A stretch of DNA of 64,000 nt from Bradyrhizobium sp. SRS-191 (GTDB taxonomy: Bacteria; Pseudomonadota; Alphaproteobacteria; Rhizobiales; Xanthobacteraceae): assembly GCF_024586915.1 (NCBI RefSeq), contig NZ_JANBVS010000009.1:186001-250000 (forward strand). Direction: 5' to 3'. This document shows, piece after piece, positions 46,518 through 55,393 of this stretch; position 1 is the first letter of the stretch, and each line of letters begins with the position of its first letter. A program made the translations under genes and the position numbers. The notes under the pieces are model-generated. The model saw only the letters and a program-made list of their open reading frames with translations. It did not search any database and was not told where the DNA came from.

Positions 46518-49262
46518 ATGACGATCCAGCAGCCCATCTCCGCCCCGGTTCCGCAAGAGTCAGCGCCCGGCGCCGCGCCCGCCGAGGCGCCGGCCAAGCT
46601 CACGCCGATGATGGAGCAATATCTCGACATCAAGGCCGCTCATCCCGGATTGATGCTGTTCTACCGGATGGGCGATTTCTACGAGCTGTTCTTCGAGGAC
46701 GCCGAGGTCGCCTCGAAAGCGCTCGGCATCGTGCTGACCAAGCGCGGCAAGCATCAGGGCCAGGACATCCCGATGTGCGGCGTGCCGGTCGAACGCTCCG
46801 AGGACTATCTGCACCGGCTGATCGCGCAGGGCATCCGCGTCGCGGTCTGCGAGCAGATGGAGGATCCGGCGGCGGCCCGGGCGCGCGGCAACAAGAGCGT
46901 GGTCAAGCGCGGCGTGGTGCGCGTGGTGACGCCGGGCACGCTCACCGAAGACAACCTGCTCGACGCGCGCGCCAACAACTATCTTCTGTCGATCGCGCGC
47001 AGCCGTGGTTCATCCGGCGGCGACCGGCTCGGCCTCGCCTGGATCGACATCTCGACCTCGGACTTCATCGTCACCGAATGCGCGTTCGCCGAGCTCACTG
47101 CGACGCTCGCGCGGATCAATCCGAACGAGGTCATCGTCTCCGACGCGCTGTATTCGGACGAAGCGTTCGAGCCGGTGCTGCGCGAGCTCGCCGCGGTGAC
47201 GCCGCTGACCCGCGACGTGTTCGACGGCGCCACCGCCGAGCGGCGGCTGTGCGACTATTTCGCGGTCGCCACGATGGACGGGCTCGCCGTGTTGTCGCGG
47301 CTTGAAGCCACCGCGGCCGCCGCCTGCGTCACTTATGTCGAGCGTACACAAGTCGGCCAGCGCCCGCCGCTGGCCCCGCCCGCGCGCGAGGCCACCGGCA
47401 GCACCATGGCGATCGATCCGGCGACGCGCGCCAATCTCGAGCTGACGCGGACGCTGGCCGGCGAGCGGCGCGGCTCGCTGCTCGACGCGATCGACTGCAC
47501 GGTGACCTCGGCCGGCTCGCGGCTGCTCGCCCAGCGCCTTGCCGCGCCGCTGACGGAGCCGGCGCAGATCGGACGAAGGCTCGATGCCGTCAACGTGTTC
47601 GTCGCCGACAGCGCCGCGCGCGAGGACATCCGCTCGATCCTGCGCGGCGCGCCGGACATGACGCGCGCGATGGCCCGGCTGTCGGTCGGCCGCGGCGGCC
47701 CGCGCGATCTGGCCGCCTTGCGCGACGGCATCCTCGCCGCCGACCAGGCGCTGGCGCGGCTCTCCGCGCTCGCTGAGCCACCACAGGAGATCGCGTCCGT
47801 GATGGCCGCGCTGGCGCGGCCGGCGCGGACGCTTGCCGACGAATTCGCCCGCGCGCTCGACGAGCAGCTGCCGCTGATCAAGCGCGACGGCGGCTTCGTG
47901 CGAGCAGGCTATGATGCGACGCTCGACGAGACGCGCAATCTGCGCGACGCCTCGCGGCTCGTCGTCGCCTCGATGCAGGCGCGCTACGCCGACCAGACCG
48001 GCGTCAAGGCGCTCAAGATCCGGCACAACAACGTGCTCGGCTATTTCGTCGAGGTCACCGCGCAGCACGGCGACAAGCTGATGTCTCAGCCGTTGAACGC
48101 GACCTTCATCCATCGCCAGACGCTGGCGGGACAGGTGCGCTTCACGACGTCCGAGCTCGGCGAGATCGAGGCCAAGATCGCCAATGCCGGCGAGCGCGCG
48201 CTCAATCTCGAACTCGAGATCTTCGACCGTCTCTGCGCACAGGCGCTGGCGATCGGCGACGATCTGCGCGCCGCCGCGCATGGCTTTGCGATGCTCGATG
48301 TCGCGACCGCACTCGCCAAGCTCGCGGTCGACGACAACTACGTCCGCCCAGAGGTCGACGGCTCGCTCGGCTTCGCCATCGAGGGCGGCCGCCATCCGGT
48401 GGTCGAGCAGGCGCTGAAGCGCGAGGGCCAACCGTTCATCGCCAATTCCTGCGATCTGTCGCCGACGCCCGGACACAAGAGCGGCCAGCTGTGGCTGCTG
48501 ACCGGCCCGAACATGGCCGGCAAATCGACCTTCCTGCGCCAGAACGCGCTGATTGCCTTGCTCGCGCAGATCGGCAGCTTCGTGCCGGCGAGCCGGGCGC
48601 GCATCGGCATCGTCGACCGGCTGTTCTCGCGCGTCGGCGCGGCCGATGACCTCGCACGCGGACGCTCGACCTTCATGGTCGAGATGGTCGAGACCGCGGC
48701 GATTTTGAACCAAGCCGGTGAGCGCGCGCTGGTCATTCTCGACGAGATCGGCCGCGGCACCGCGACGTTCGACGGTCTCTCCATTGCCTGGGCCGCGATC
48801 GAGCATCTGCACGAGAGCAACCGCTGCCGCACGCTGTTCGCGACGCATTATCACGAACTGACCGCACTCGCCGCCAAGCTGCCGCGACTGTTCAACGCCA
48901 CGGTGCGGGTCAAGGAATGGCAGGGCGACGTGGTGTTCCTGCACGAGGTGCTGCCCGGCTCCGCCGACCGCTCCTACGGCATCCAGGTCGCCAAGCTCGC
49001 CGGCCTGCCGCCGGCCGTGATCAACCGCGCCAAGTCGGTGCTGGCGAAGCTGGAGGCCGCCGATCGCGGCCAGAACGCGCGCGCGCTGGTCGACGACCTC
49101 CCGCTGTTCGCGGTCCCGTCGCGCGCGGCTGTGGAGCCGGCGATGTCGAAGGAGACGGAAGAGCTGATCGCCGCGGTGAAAGATCTGCATCCGGATGAGA
49201 TGACGCCGCGCGAGGCGCTGGACGCGCTGTATCGGCTGAAGGCCAAGCTGCCGAACAAATAG
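46518..49262 (+). CDS. mutS: DNA mismatch repair protein MutS
   Basis: A 914-residue MutS that binds mismatches and starts methyl-independent repair with MutL. The mismatch-binding domain has the Phe-x-Glu element in LMLFYRMGDFYELFFEDAEVASKALGI (family motif here FYELF with the preceding helix), the core and clamp domains follow, and the ATPase carries the Walker A GPNMAGKST at residues 663-671, the Walker B VILDEIGRGTATFDGLS and FATHYHELTAL. The C-terminal dimerisation region is present. ATG 46518 is preferred to the TTG at 46500. Length is typical for Bradyrhizobium. It stands alone between repeat-filled gaps. Confidence 0.97.
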   Translation: MTIQQPISAPVPQESAPGAAPAEAPAKLTPMMEQYLDIKAAHPGLMLFYRMGDFYELFFEDAEVASKALGIVLTKRGKHQGQDIPMCGVPVERSEDYLHRLIAQGIRVAVCEQMEDPAAARARGNKSVVKRGVVRVVTPGTLTEDNLLDARANNYLLSIARSRGSSGGDRLGLAWIDISTSDFIVTECAFAELTATLARINPNEVIVSDALYSDEAFEPVLRELAAVTPLTRDVFDGATAERRLCDYFAVATMDGLAVLSRLEATAAAACVTYVERTQVGQRPPLAPPAREATGSTMAIDPATRANLELTRTLAGERRGSLLDAIDCTVTSAGSRLLAQRLAAPLTEPAQIGRRLDAVNVFVADSAAREDIRSILRGAPDMTRAMARLSVGRGGPRDLAALRDGILAADQALARLSALAEPPQEIASVMAALARPARTLADEFARALDEQLPLIKRDGGFVRAGYDATLDETRNLRDASRLVVASMQARYADQTGVKALKIRHNNVLGYFVEVTAQHGDKLMSQPLNATFIHRQTLAGQVRFTTSELGEIEAKIANAGERALNLELEIFDRLCAQALAIGDDLRAAAHGFAMLDVATALAKLAVDDNYVRPEVDGSLGFAIEGGRHPVVEQALKREGQPFIANSCDLSPTPGHKSGQLWLLTGPNMAGKSTFLRQNALIALLAQIGSFVPASRARIGIVDRLFSRVGAADDLARGRSTFMVEMVETAAILNQAGERALVILDEIGRGTATFDGLSIAWAAIEHLHESNRCRTLFATHYHELTALAAKLPRLFNATVRVKEWQGDVVFLHEVLPGSADRSYGIQVAKLAGLPPAVINRAKSVLAKLEAADRGQNARALVDDLPLFAVPSRAAVEPAMSKETEELIAAVKDLHPDEMTPREALDALYRLKAKLPNK

Positions 49263-49269
49263 TTGCTGC

Positions 49270-49368
49270 CGTTCCGGGGCGCGCGCGGCGCGAGCCCGGA
49301 ATCCATCTCACCACGGTGCTTGCAGCTCAATAGATTCCGGACTCGCGCTCCGCGCGCCCCGGAATGAC
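49270..49368. repeat. Family-D inverted pair, copy 2
   Basis: GTTCCGGGGCGCGCGCGG...GCCCGGAATCC faces AGATTCCGGACTCGCG...GCGCCCCGGAATGAC. It matches the arrangement at 44510-44611. It begins 8 bp after the mutS stop. Confidence 0.75.
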
Positions 49369-49402
49369 CCTGGTGGGGAGGCAGGCAGCTCGGCCCGCAC
49401 TC

Positions 49403-49488
49403 TCCGTCATTGCGAGGCGCCCCTTGCGCCGAAGCAATCCAGAGTCCCACCCGAGCCCCTGGATTGCGTCGCTTCGCTCGCAATGACG
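49403..49488. repeat. Family-B palindrome, copy 2
   Basis: CGTCATTGCGAGGCGCCCC...GAAGCAATCCAG faces CTGGATTGCGTCGCTTCGCTCGCAATGACG. It is related to 29263-29330. Together with the family-D pair it fills the gap between mutS and the HEAT-like gene; the remaining 130 bp to 49617 show nothing definite. Confidence 0.75.
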
Positions 49489-49617
49489 AAGGAGGGAGCG
49501 ATCGAGGTTACGGCGATTTGTTGCACGGATCGCGACCGGAGCTATAAGTCCGCTTGTCAGCAATGCTCGAAGCGGTCCCCACTTTCAAAACCGGCACGAG
49601 ACTGCCATCCTGGCCAG

Positions 49618-50649
49618 ATGACAATGAAGTCTCGAACAGCAGTGCCTCGCGCCTTGATCGCCAAGCTGTCCGCGCTGGCGTCGACTCGCGAGAGCTGGGA
49701 TGACGAGTTGCCGGGCATCCTGGACGAGTTGTCTGCTTTGCCACCTCAGCTTGTCGTCCTGGCTTCGCGTGAGATCGCGCTAGCGGCCCATCTCGGCAGG
49801 CCGACATTGATGGATCGGCTACTCGCTGGATTTTCCAGTGAACGCGTCTATGTCCGCGATCTCTCCATGATGGGACGAACTCCGAACTATGCGTGGATTT
49901 TTTTGTTTCATCCGAACGGCCATGTCCGCGAGGCGGCGCTCGACACATTACAGACACCTCCCTTGTCTGCGTTCTTTCTGGCTGCCGTGGCCTGGCGGTT
50001 GAATGATTGGGCCGAGCCGGTCCGGCGCGCCGCCGCAGGCTATCTGGAGCGCGTCCAGAGGCAGATCGCGCCGGACGTCGCAGCAAGCAGTGCACCCTAT
50101 CTCCTCGACCGCCGACACAGCTGGGGTCGCTGGGGCAGCGAAGCCGACCTGCTCGACGACGTTTTCAGCAGGTCGGACGTGCTGCCGATCGTTGCCGGCT
50201 TTCTGCAACGGACTGCAAACGGCTCGCTGGCCAAGTATCTGCGTCTACTCGCGCGCTATCCTGCGATCGATCAGTATCTACCCGCCCTGGCCACATCGGC
50301 GATCCAGCCGCGGGTCAGAGCCATTGCCTATCGCTGCCTGCTGACGGGCAGCGTCACCTGGTTTACGGGCTACGGGTGGGAATGGATCGACAAGGTCTAT
50401 GGCATCAGGAAGCGCGTTCCGAAATTCGATCACCGTCCCCTACAGGGCATCGCACGGCCGCCTGATCTGTTCTGGCAGGCGGCACGCGATGCATCGGTGA
50501 TCGTGCGGCGTGCCGCAGCCGATGCACTGATTGCCAGTCGTGCAGCCGTACCTGACGAAGACCGGCTGATCGCGCATTTCGAGCAGGACAAGAACCCATC
50601 CGTGCGATCGCGCGCCGACTTCCTGCGCCGACGCCCACGTCTGTCGTAA
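49618..50649 (+). CDS. HEAT-repeat-like protein of unknown function
   Basis: A 343-residue, mainly helical soluble protein. Several helical pairs with alternating hydrophobic and charged faces (VREAALDTLQTPPLSAFFLAAVAWRLNDWAEPVRRAAAGYLERV; SVIVRRAAADALIASRAAVPDEDRLIAHFEQDKNPSVRSRADFLRRR) fit HEAT or armadillo-like repeats. There is no signal peptide or membrane span. Family not recognised. It has somewhat more A+T at third positions than its neighbours and sits alone behind a repeat cluster, as accessory genes often do. The start could also be ATG 49624; the frame extends to 49483 through repeat sequence. Confidence 0.7.
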   Translation: MTMKSRTAVPRALIAKLSALASTRESWDDELPGILDELSALPPQLVVLASREIALAAHLGRPTLMDRLLAGFSSERVYVRDLSMMGRTPNYAWIFLFHPNGHVREAALDTLQTPPLSAFFLAAVAWRLNDWAEPVRRAAAGYLERVQRQIAPDVAASSAPYLLDRRHSWGRWGSEADLLDDVFSRSDVLPIVAGFLQRTANGSLAKYLRLLARYPAIDQYLPALATSAIQPRVRAIAYRCLLTGSVTWFTGYGWEWIDKVYGIRKRVPKFDHRPLQGIARPPDLFWQAARDASVIVRRAAADALIASRAAVPDEDRLIAHFEQDKNPSVRSRADFLRRRPRLS

Positions 50650-50652
50650 CGA

Positions 50653-51450
50653 TCAGACGCGCGCCGGCTTGCGTCGCCCCAGCCACCACAGGCCGAGATT
50701 CCAGCCCACGCAGGTCGCAAGTGCGCCGCTGAGGCCCGCGACGGCACCGAGATGCAGGCTGCCGAGATGCAGCACGACGACCGCCAAGGAAAATCCGATC
50801 AGGCCCCAGGCGCCGTTGGCCATCACCGCGGCCGTGGCGGGGCCACCGATGCGCGGCTGGAGGATCAGCATCATCGAGGTGAAGACGATCGGAAACAGCG
50901 CGAGAATGCCGGAGACGCTGGGGCCGGCCCAGCCGGAGACCGAGGTGACGGTGGCGACGAGCGTTGCCACCAGCGAGGCGCGCAAAGGGACATCGTACCA
51001 GCGTCGTGTGATCAGCGGCATCTTGGCGTGGCGGTAGCGCTGCAGCAGCGGCAGGCAGATCGCGAAGGTGACGATGTTGGCGACGATGCCCATCAGAAGC
51101 GTCCACTGCACGCTCTTGATCAGCGACGCGAGGCCGAGCCACACCGCGACCGCGGTGGCGCTTGCCACCCACACGCTGTGGCGCTGCGCGAGCACGGCGT
51201 AGGCGAGGCTGAGGAAGATGGTCGCGGCGTTGATCGGCAGGCTGGTCAGCGCGCCCTGCGCGATGAAGGCCGCGTCATGGTCGAGCGCCAGGAACACGTA
51301 GGTCGGCCCGGCCGAGATCGGCAAGGTGGCGACCAGCGCGCCGATCACGGGTCCGGTGCGCTCGGCGATCATCGACGCCGACACCACGAACGACGCCGCG
51401 ATCACCATGCGCAGGCCGAGGACGAGCAGGAAGGAGGGATCGAGGGACAT
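50653..51450 (-). CDS. Multi-pass membrane protein of unknown function
   Basis: A 265-residue protein with about eight to nine hydrophobic spans, for example FLLVLGLRMVIAASFVVSASMIAERTGPVIGALVATLPISAGPTYVFLAL, ATIFLSLAYAVLAQ, TLLMGIVANIVTFAICLPLL and ALFPIVFTSMMLILQ. The repeated pattern of R/T-GP-IGAL-A-LP suggests a transporter or permease-like fold with two halves, but I do not recognise the family. ATG 51450 (MSLDPSFLL) is used; the upstream open frame to 51543 runs through a repeat. It converges on the HEAT-like gene with no gap. Confidence 0.7.
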   Translation of the reverse strand: MSLDPSFLLVLGLRMVIAASFVVSASMIAERTGPVIGALVATLPISAGPTYVFLALDHDAAFIAQGALTSLPINAATIFLSLAYAVLAQRHSVWVASATAVAVWLGLASLIKSVQWTLLMGIVANIVTFAICLPLLQRYRHAKMPLITRRWYDVPLRASLVATLVATVTSVSGWAGPSVSGILALFPIVFTSMMLILQPRIGGPATAAVMANGAWGLIGFSLAVVVLHLGSLHLGAVAGLSGALATCVGWNLGLWWLGRRKPARV

Positions 51451-51457
51451 GTTCAGC

Positions 51458-51622
51458 CGTCGTCCCGGGCAAGCAGACCATGGCGATGCGCAAGCATCGC
51501 CGCTGATAGCGCTGACCCGGAACCCATAACCACAGGCGGTCATGGGAAGGAGAAGATTGGAGTGACCGGCCGGGGCAACTATTGCCGACGGTGGTTATGG
51601 GTCCCGGCGTTCGCCGGGACGC
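51458..51622. repeat. Family-A inverted pair between the membrane protein and OsmC genes
   Basis: CGTCGTCCCGGGCAAGCAG...ACCCGGAACCCATAACC faces GGTTATGGGTCCCGGCGTTC...GCCGGGACG. The left unit has a longer inner hairpin (GCGATGCG/CGCATCGC-like). The pair occupies nearly all of the intergenic space. Confidence 0.75.
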
Positions 51623-51641
51623 CCCCGTGGAGAAAGACAGG

Positions 51642-52157
51642 CTACGCCGCCACCCGCTTCAGGCTGACCGACACCTTCGGGCCGTTCTTGATGGTCTGAT
51701 AGACCACGCAATAGCGCTCGGTGAGCTTGAGCAGGAGGTCGAGCTTGTCCTGCGGCGCATCCGTGTCGACCTCGAAGCGCAGGCGGATTTCCTGGAAGCC
51801 GACCGGGGCCTCCTTGTCGACGCCGAGCGTGCCGCGGAAATCGAGATCGCCTTCGGCCAGCACGAGGCCGCTCTTCAGCGGGACCTCTACGGCGGTCGCG
51901 ACCGACTTGAGGGTGACGCCGGCGCAGGCGACCAATGCTTCCAGCAGCATGTCGCCGGAGCACAGCTCCAGGCCGGAGCCGCCCGTGGCCGGATGCAGTC
52001 CGGCGACGGCCAGCGCGCGGCCGGTCTCGAGCTTGCAGGTCAGGCCTTCACCGCCGACCTCGCCCTTCGCCTTCAGCGTGATGACGGCGGCGGAGGGGTC
52101 AGCCTTGTAGCGTTCCTTGATCGGCGCCTGCATGGCGCGCAGCTCGGCAGCATCCAT
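51642..52157 (-). CDS. OsmC-family protein
   Basis: A 171-residue OsmC/Ohr-fold protein. Two conserved cysteines appear, one in LVACAGVTLKSVA and one in LTERYCVVYQTI, consistent with a peroxidatic thiol pair acting on organic hydroperoxides. The middle of the protein matches the group sometimes called YhfA-like, in which the redox role is less certain. ATG 52157 is preferred since the preceding 29 codons look non-coding. It is downstream of the ABC transporter operon on the same strand, 58 bp away, and might be co-transcribed. Confidence 0.87.
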   Translation of the reverse strand: MDAAELRAMQAPIKERYKADPSAAVITLKAKGEVGGEGLTCKLETGRALAVAGLHPATGGSGLELCSGDMLLEALVACAGVTLKSVATAVEVPLKSGLVLAEGDLDFRGTLGVDKEAPVGFQEIRLRFEVDTDAPQDKLDLLLKLTERYCVVYQTIKNGPKVSVSLKRVAA

Positions 52158-52215
52158 TGTCGTTCTCTCTCCCGGATTCATTTCCGAACAGATGTACCGG
52201 GCAAGGACGCCGCTG

Positions 52216-53001
52216 TCACCACCACAGCCCGCCGCCGGGCTCACGCCTGCCCTGCGTATCCGGCACCGTCCGGTCGAGCGAGCGATCGAGCGCGGTCAGC
52301 ACGTGGCGCTTGAACTGCTCGAACAGGGGCGCGTTGCGGTCGCGCGGGCGCGACAGATTGATGGTGATCTCCTCGAACAGCCGCCCGGGATGCGGCCGCA
52401 TCACCAGCACGCGGTCGGCCAGCACGACGGCTTCCTCGACATCGTGGGTCACCAGCACCAAGGTCGGGCGGGTGTCGGCCCAGAGGTCGAGCAGGTGATC
52501 CTGCAGGTCTTTTCGTGTGAAGGCATCGAGCGCCGAGAACGGCTCGTCGAGCAGCAGCACCTCCGGCTGCGCCACCAGCGCGCGGGCGATCGCGACGCGC
52601 TGCGCCTGGCCGCCGGACAGTTCGCGCGGCCAGACCTTGGCCTTGTCGGCGAGGCCGACACGCGCCAGCGCCTTCGCAACGCGCTCGCGGCGCTCGGCGG
52701 CCGGCAGCTCGGACAGGCCGAAACCGATATTGTCGGCGACGCTGAGCCAGGGCAGCAGTCGCGGCTCCTGGAAGATGATGCCGACCTTCGCATGCGGCGC
52801 CGAAATCGCTTCGCCGTCCAGCGTCACGGTGCCGGCGCTGGCGCGGTCGAGGCCGGCGATGGCCCGGAGAAGCGTCGACTTGCCGCATCCGGAGCCGCCG
52901 ATGATGGCGATGATCTCGCCGAGCTGGATCTCGGAGGAGAACCGCTCCAACGCGTGGACGCCGTTGGGATAGACCTTGGTGACGGAGGCGAGCTGCAGCA
53001 T
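52216..53001 (-). CDS. ABC transporter ATP-binding protein (SsuB/TauB-like)
   Basis: A 261-residue ATPase. Walker A GGSGCGKST lies at about residues 35-43, the Q-loop in GIIFQEPRLLPWLSVADNIGFGL, the signature as ELSGGQAQRVAIARAL, Walker B as VLLLDEPFSALD and the switch His in LVLVTHDVEEAV. This pattern matches the nitrate/sulfonate/taurine group. It energises uptake with the permease at 53001-53849, with which its ATG overlaps the TGA stop. The predicted substrate is an alkanesulfonate or similar compound, not proven. Confidence 0.92.
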   Translation of the reverse strand: MLQLASVTKVYPNGVHALERFSSEIQLGEIIAIIGGSGCGKSTLLRAIAGLDRASAGTVTLDGEAISAPHAKVGIIFQEPRLLPWLSVADNIGFGLSELPAAERRERVAKALARVGLADKAKVWPRELSGGQAQRVAIARALVAQPEVLLLDEPFSALDAFTRKDLQDHLLDLWADTRPTLVLVTHDVEEAVVLADRVLVMRPHPGRLFEEITINLSRPRDRNAPLFEQFKRHVLTALDRSLDRTVPDTQGRREPGGGLWW

Positions 53002-53849
53002 CAGGCGGCTCCGCTCTGGCGCGCAAAGCTGTCCTGCCAGCGCAACAGCGGCGCGGTCGCGATCTCCAGCAGCCAGTCGGTCGCCTTGCCGATGATGGCG
53101 AAGATGACGATGGCGGCGACGATCTGCGCCGGCTTGCCGAGCTGCTGGCCGTCGATCAGTAGATAGCCGAGGCCCTCGGAGGCGCCCATGAACTCGGCGG
53201 CGACGACGAACATCCACCCCAGGCCGAGGCCGACGCGCAGCGCCACGACATAGGCCGGCAGCACCGCGGGCAGCAGGATGCGGCGGATCATCGCCGGGCC
53301 GGACAGGCGGAAGACGCGGCCGACCTCGACGATCTTGCGATCGACCGACAGGATCGCGCCGGTGAGGCCGAGATAGACCGGGAAGAACACGCCGACCGCG
53401 ATCAGCGCCACCTTGGAGGTCTCGAAGATGCCGAGCCAGAGGATGAACAGCGGCACCCAGGCGATCGACGGGATCGCGCGCAGCGCCTGGATGGTCGGAT
53501 CGACCAGCCGGCGGGCGAGGCCCCAATAGCCGCAGATGCCGCCGAGCAAGGTGCCGGCGGCAACGCCGAGGCCGAAGCCGATGCCGACGCGGGAGAGCGT
53601 CATCGTGATGTGGCGGGTCAGCTCGCCGGACTGGGCGAGCTCGGCGATCGTGGTGAAGACTTTTGACGGCGGCGGCACGAGGCGGCCATTGGACCAGCCG
53701 GCCCGGACGGCGAGCTCCCAGGCCAGCGCGAGCGACAGCGGCAGCAACAGCCCGAGCAGCGGCCGCGCCAGGCGGGTGAGCCATGGCCGGCTTGCGGTCT
53801 GCGGTGTGGCCGCCGCGGCGGGGGCCTGGAGTTCGACGGTCATGGTCAT
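53001..53849 (-). CDS. ABC transporter permease (SsuC/TauC-like)
   Basis: A 282-residue inner-membrane permease with about six spans. The EAA loop region contains GRVFRLSGPAMIRRILLPAVLPAYVVALRVGLGLGWMFVVAAEFMGASEGLGYLL, and QALRAIPSIAWVPLFILWLGIFETSKVALIAVGVFFPVYLG is the standard SsuC/TauC signature. Met codons at 53849 and 53843 are both possible starts. The next gene overlaps by four bases. A repeat element separates it from the substrate-binding protein gene upstream. Confidence 0.92.
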   Translation of the reverse strand: MTMTVELQAPAAAATPQTASRPWLTRLARPLLGLLLPLSLALAWELAVRAGWSNGRLVPPPSKVFTTIAELAQSGELTRHITMTLSRVGIGFGLGVAAGTLLGGICGYWGLARRLVDPTIQALRAIPSIAWVPLFILWLGIFETSKVALIAVGVFFPVYLGLTGAILSVDRKIVEVGRVFRLSGPAMIRRILLPAVLPAYVVALRVGLGLGWMFVVAAEFMGASEGLGYLLIDGQQLGKPAQIVAAIVIFAIIGKATDWLLEIATAPLLRWQDSFARQSGAA

Positions 53850-53979
53850 AGTGAGAACAGCGTCTGGGGTGGGAATGCAAGGCGTGGAGTGGACCCGGGG
53901 CGGGTGGCGCTGGCCGATGGCAATGACGGATGTGGGCGCGCCTGTCAGGGGTGAACCAACGGCGGCGCCCCAAATTCGG

Positions 53980-54135
53980 TGTCGTCCCGGCCTTGAGCCG
54001 GGACCCATACTCCGCGGCAGTCGTGAGGAGGCGAGATGCCGCTCCAGCCTGCCTCAAACAGATTGCACGGAGTATGGGTCCCGGATCTGCGCCCGCCAAC
54101 GCTGGCGCGTCGGCGGGCTTGTCCGGGACGACACC
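53980..54135. repeat. Family-A inverted pair inside the ABC transporter locus
   Basis: TGTCGTCCCGGCCTTGAGCC...GGGACCCATACTCCG faces CGGAGTATGGGTCCCGG...GTCCGGGACGACAC. The right arm has the long GCCCGCCAACGC/CGTCGGCGGGC inner hairpin. It sits in the gap 53850-54224 between the substrate-binding and permease genes. Confidence 0.8.
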
Positions 54136-54224
54136 TGTTTTTTAACGCGCCACCGGTCTTTGTCGCTCGGACTTTGCGGCAAGCGCTAGGGGAGGCGTGA
54201 GCGCTCGCGCAAGCGCGGGTCGCG

Positions 54225-55205
54225 CTAATTCGTCGGCAGCGGCACCTGGTCGTCGATCAGCGCATCCAGCGTGGCCTTCACGTCGACCTTGGCGTCCACC
54301 ACGCCCGCCTGCTGTAGCGCCAGGCCAGCGGCCAGGATCGACTCCCGCTGCGGGGCGCCGATGCGGCTGTGGGTGAGCTCGGTGCGTTCCTTGAGCTGCT
54401 TGTCGACGACCGTCTCCGGCAGCTTGGTGACGGCAATGAACGTCTTCTTCAGGTCGTCGTAATTGGCCAGCGCGTCCTTGCGCGCGACCTCGTAGGTCGC
54501 GAGCACGCGGCGGACGATCTCCGGATTGTCCTTCAGGAACTGCTCGCGGACGTTGAGGATGCCCCAGGTGTTGGCGTCGGCCTTGCGGTAGAAAAGTTTG
54601 GCGCCCTCCTCGACCTCGGCCCGCGCCATCATCGGATCGAGCCCGGCCCAGGCATCGACATCGCCGCGGATCAGCGCCGCCTGGCCGTCGGCGTGCTGCA
54701 GCAGCACCGGGGTGATGTCCTTGTCGGTGAGCCCGGCCGCCAGCAGCGCGCGCACCAGGAAGATGTGCGGATCGGTGCCCCGGGTCACCGCAACGCGCTT
54801 GCCCTTGAGGTCGGCGACCGAGGCGATCTTGGAATCCTTGCCCGTCACCAGCGCGGTCCATTCGGGCCGCGAATAGACGTAGATCGACTTGATCGGGTTG
54901 CCGTTGATCTTGGCGACCAGCGCGGCGGAGCCGGCGGTCGAGCCGAAATCGAGCGAGCCGGCATTGAGGAACTCGAGCGCCTTGTTGGAGCCGGCCGACT
55001 GCACCCAGACGATGCTGATGCCGTCCTTGGCGAACTCCTTTTCCAGGAGACCCTTCTGCTTCAGGACCAGCGACACCGGATTGTACGTCGCCCAGTCGAT
55101 CCGGATCTCCTTCACCTGGTCAGCGGCTGTTGCAACGCCGCATCCCAGTAGAAACACGGCTGCGAGCCCGGCCAGTCCCCGCCTCGTCCATCCACCCATC
55201 GTCAA
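54225..55205 (-). CDS. ABC transporter substrate-binding protein (aliphatic sulfonate/SsuA-like)
   Basis: A 326-residue periplasmic binding protein. The signal peptide GLAGLAAVFLLGCGVATAA ends at about residue 28. The mature protein has IRIDWATYNPVSLVLKQKGLLEKEFAKDGISIVWVQSAGSNKALEFLNAGSLDFGSTAGSAALVAKINGNPIKSIYVYSRPEW, the classic SsuA/NMT1 pattern. A Cys in the signal region (FLLGCGV) could in principle allow lipidation, but the context is not a clear lipobox. It is upstream of the permease and ATPase genes, 375 bp away, and divergent from glnD. Met 3 (55199) is an alternative start. Confidence 0.9.
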   Translation of the reverse strand: MTMGGWTRRGLAGLAAVFLLGCGVATAADQVKEIRIDWATYNPVSLVLKQKGLLEKEFAKDGISIVWVQSAGSNKALEFLNAGSLDFGSTAGSAALVAKINGNPIKSIYVYSRPEWTALVTGKDSKIASVADLKGKRVAVTRGTDPHIFLVRALLAAGLTDKDITPVLLQHADGQAALIRGDVDAWAGLDPMMARAEVEEGAKLFYRKADANTWGILNVREQFLKDNPEIVRRVLATYEVARKDALANYDDLKKTFIAVTKLPETVVDKQLKERTELTHSRIGAPQRESILAAGLALQQAGVVDAKVDVKATLDALIDDQVPLPTN

Positions 55206-55393
55206 CCTCCTGACCTTAAAAACATTGGTGTTGTTTCAAAGCGTTATGCCAGGGCTCAACGAGAATTGTTTTTCCTTTCCATGCCACGCCGAAGCACGAT
55301 CACCATCCGTCCACGACCGGTGACAGCATGGAATGATTGCTGCATTGGAAGTTTCGTGACAGCACGGGCCTTGTTCGATATCCGGTTGCATCC

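Noticed and set aside
47010..49190. 726-residue open frame on the minus strand
   Set aside because: Entirely antisense to mutS, with the same backward-reading composition. Long antisense frames are expected at this GC content.
53002..54099. N-terminal extension of the ABC ATPase frame (open to 54099)
   Set aside because: It reads through the permease gene in another frame. The ATPase starts at 53001 with MLQLASVTKVYPNG, directly overlapping the permease stop.
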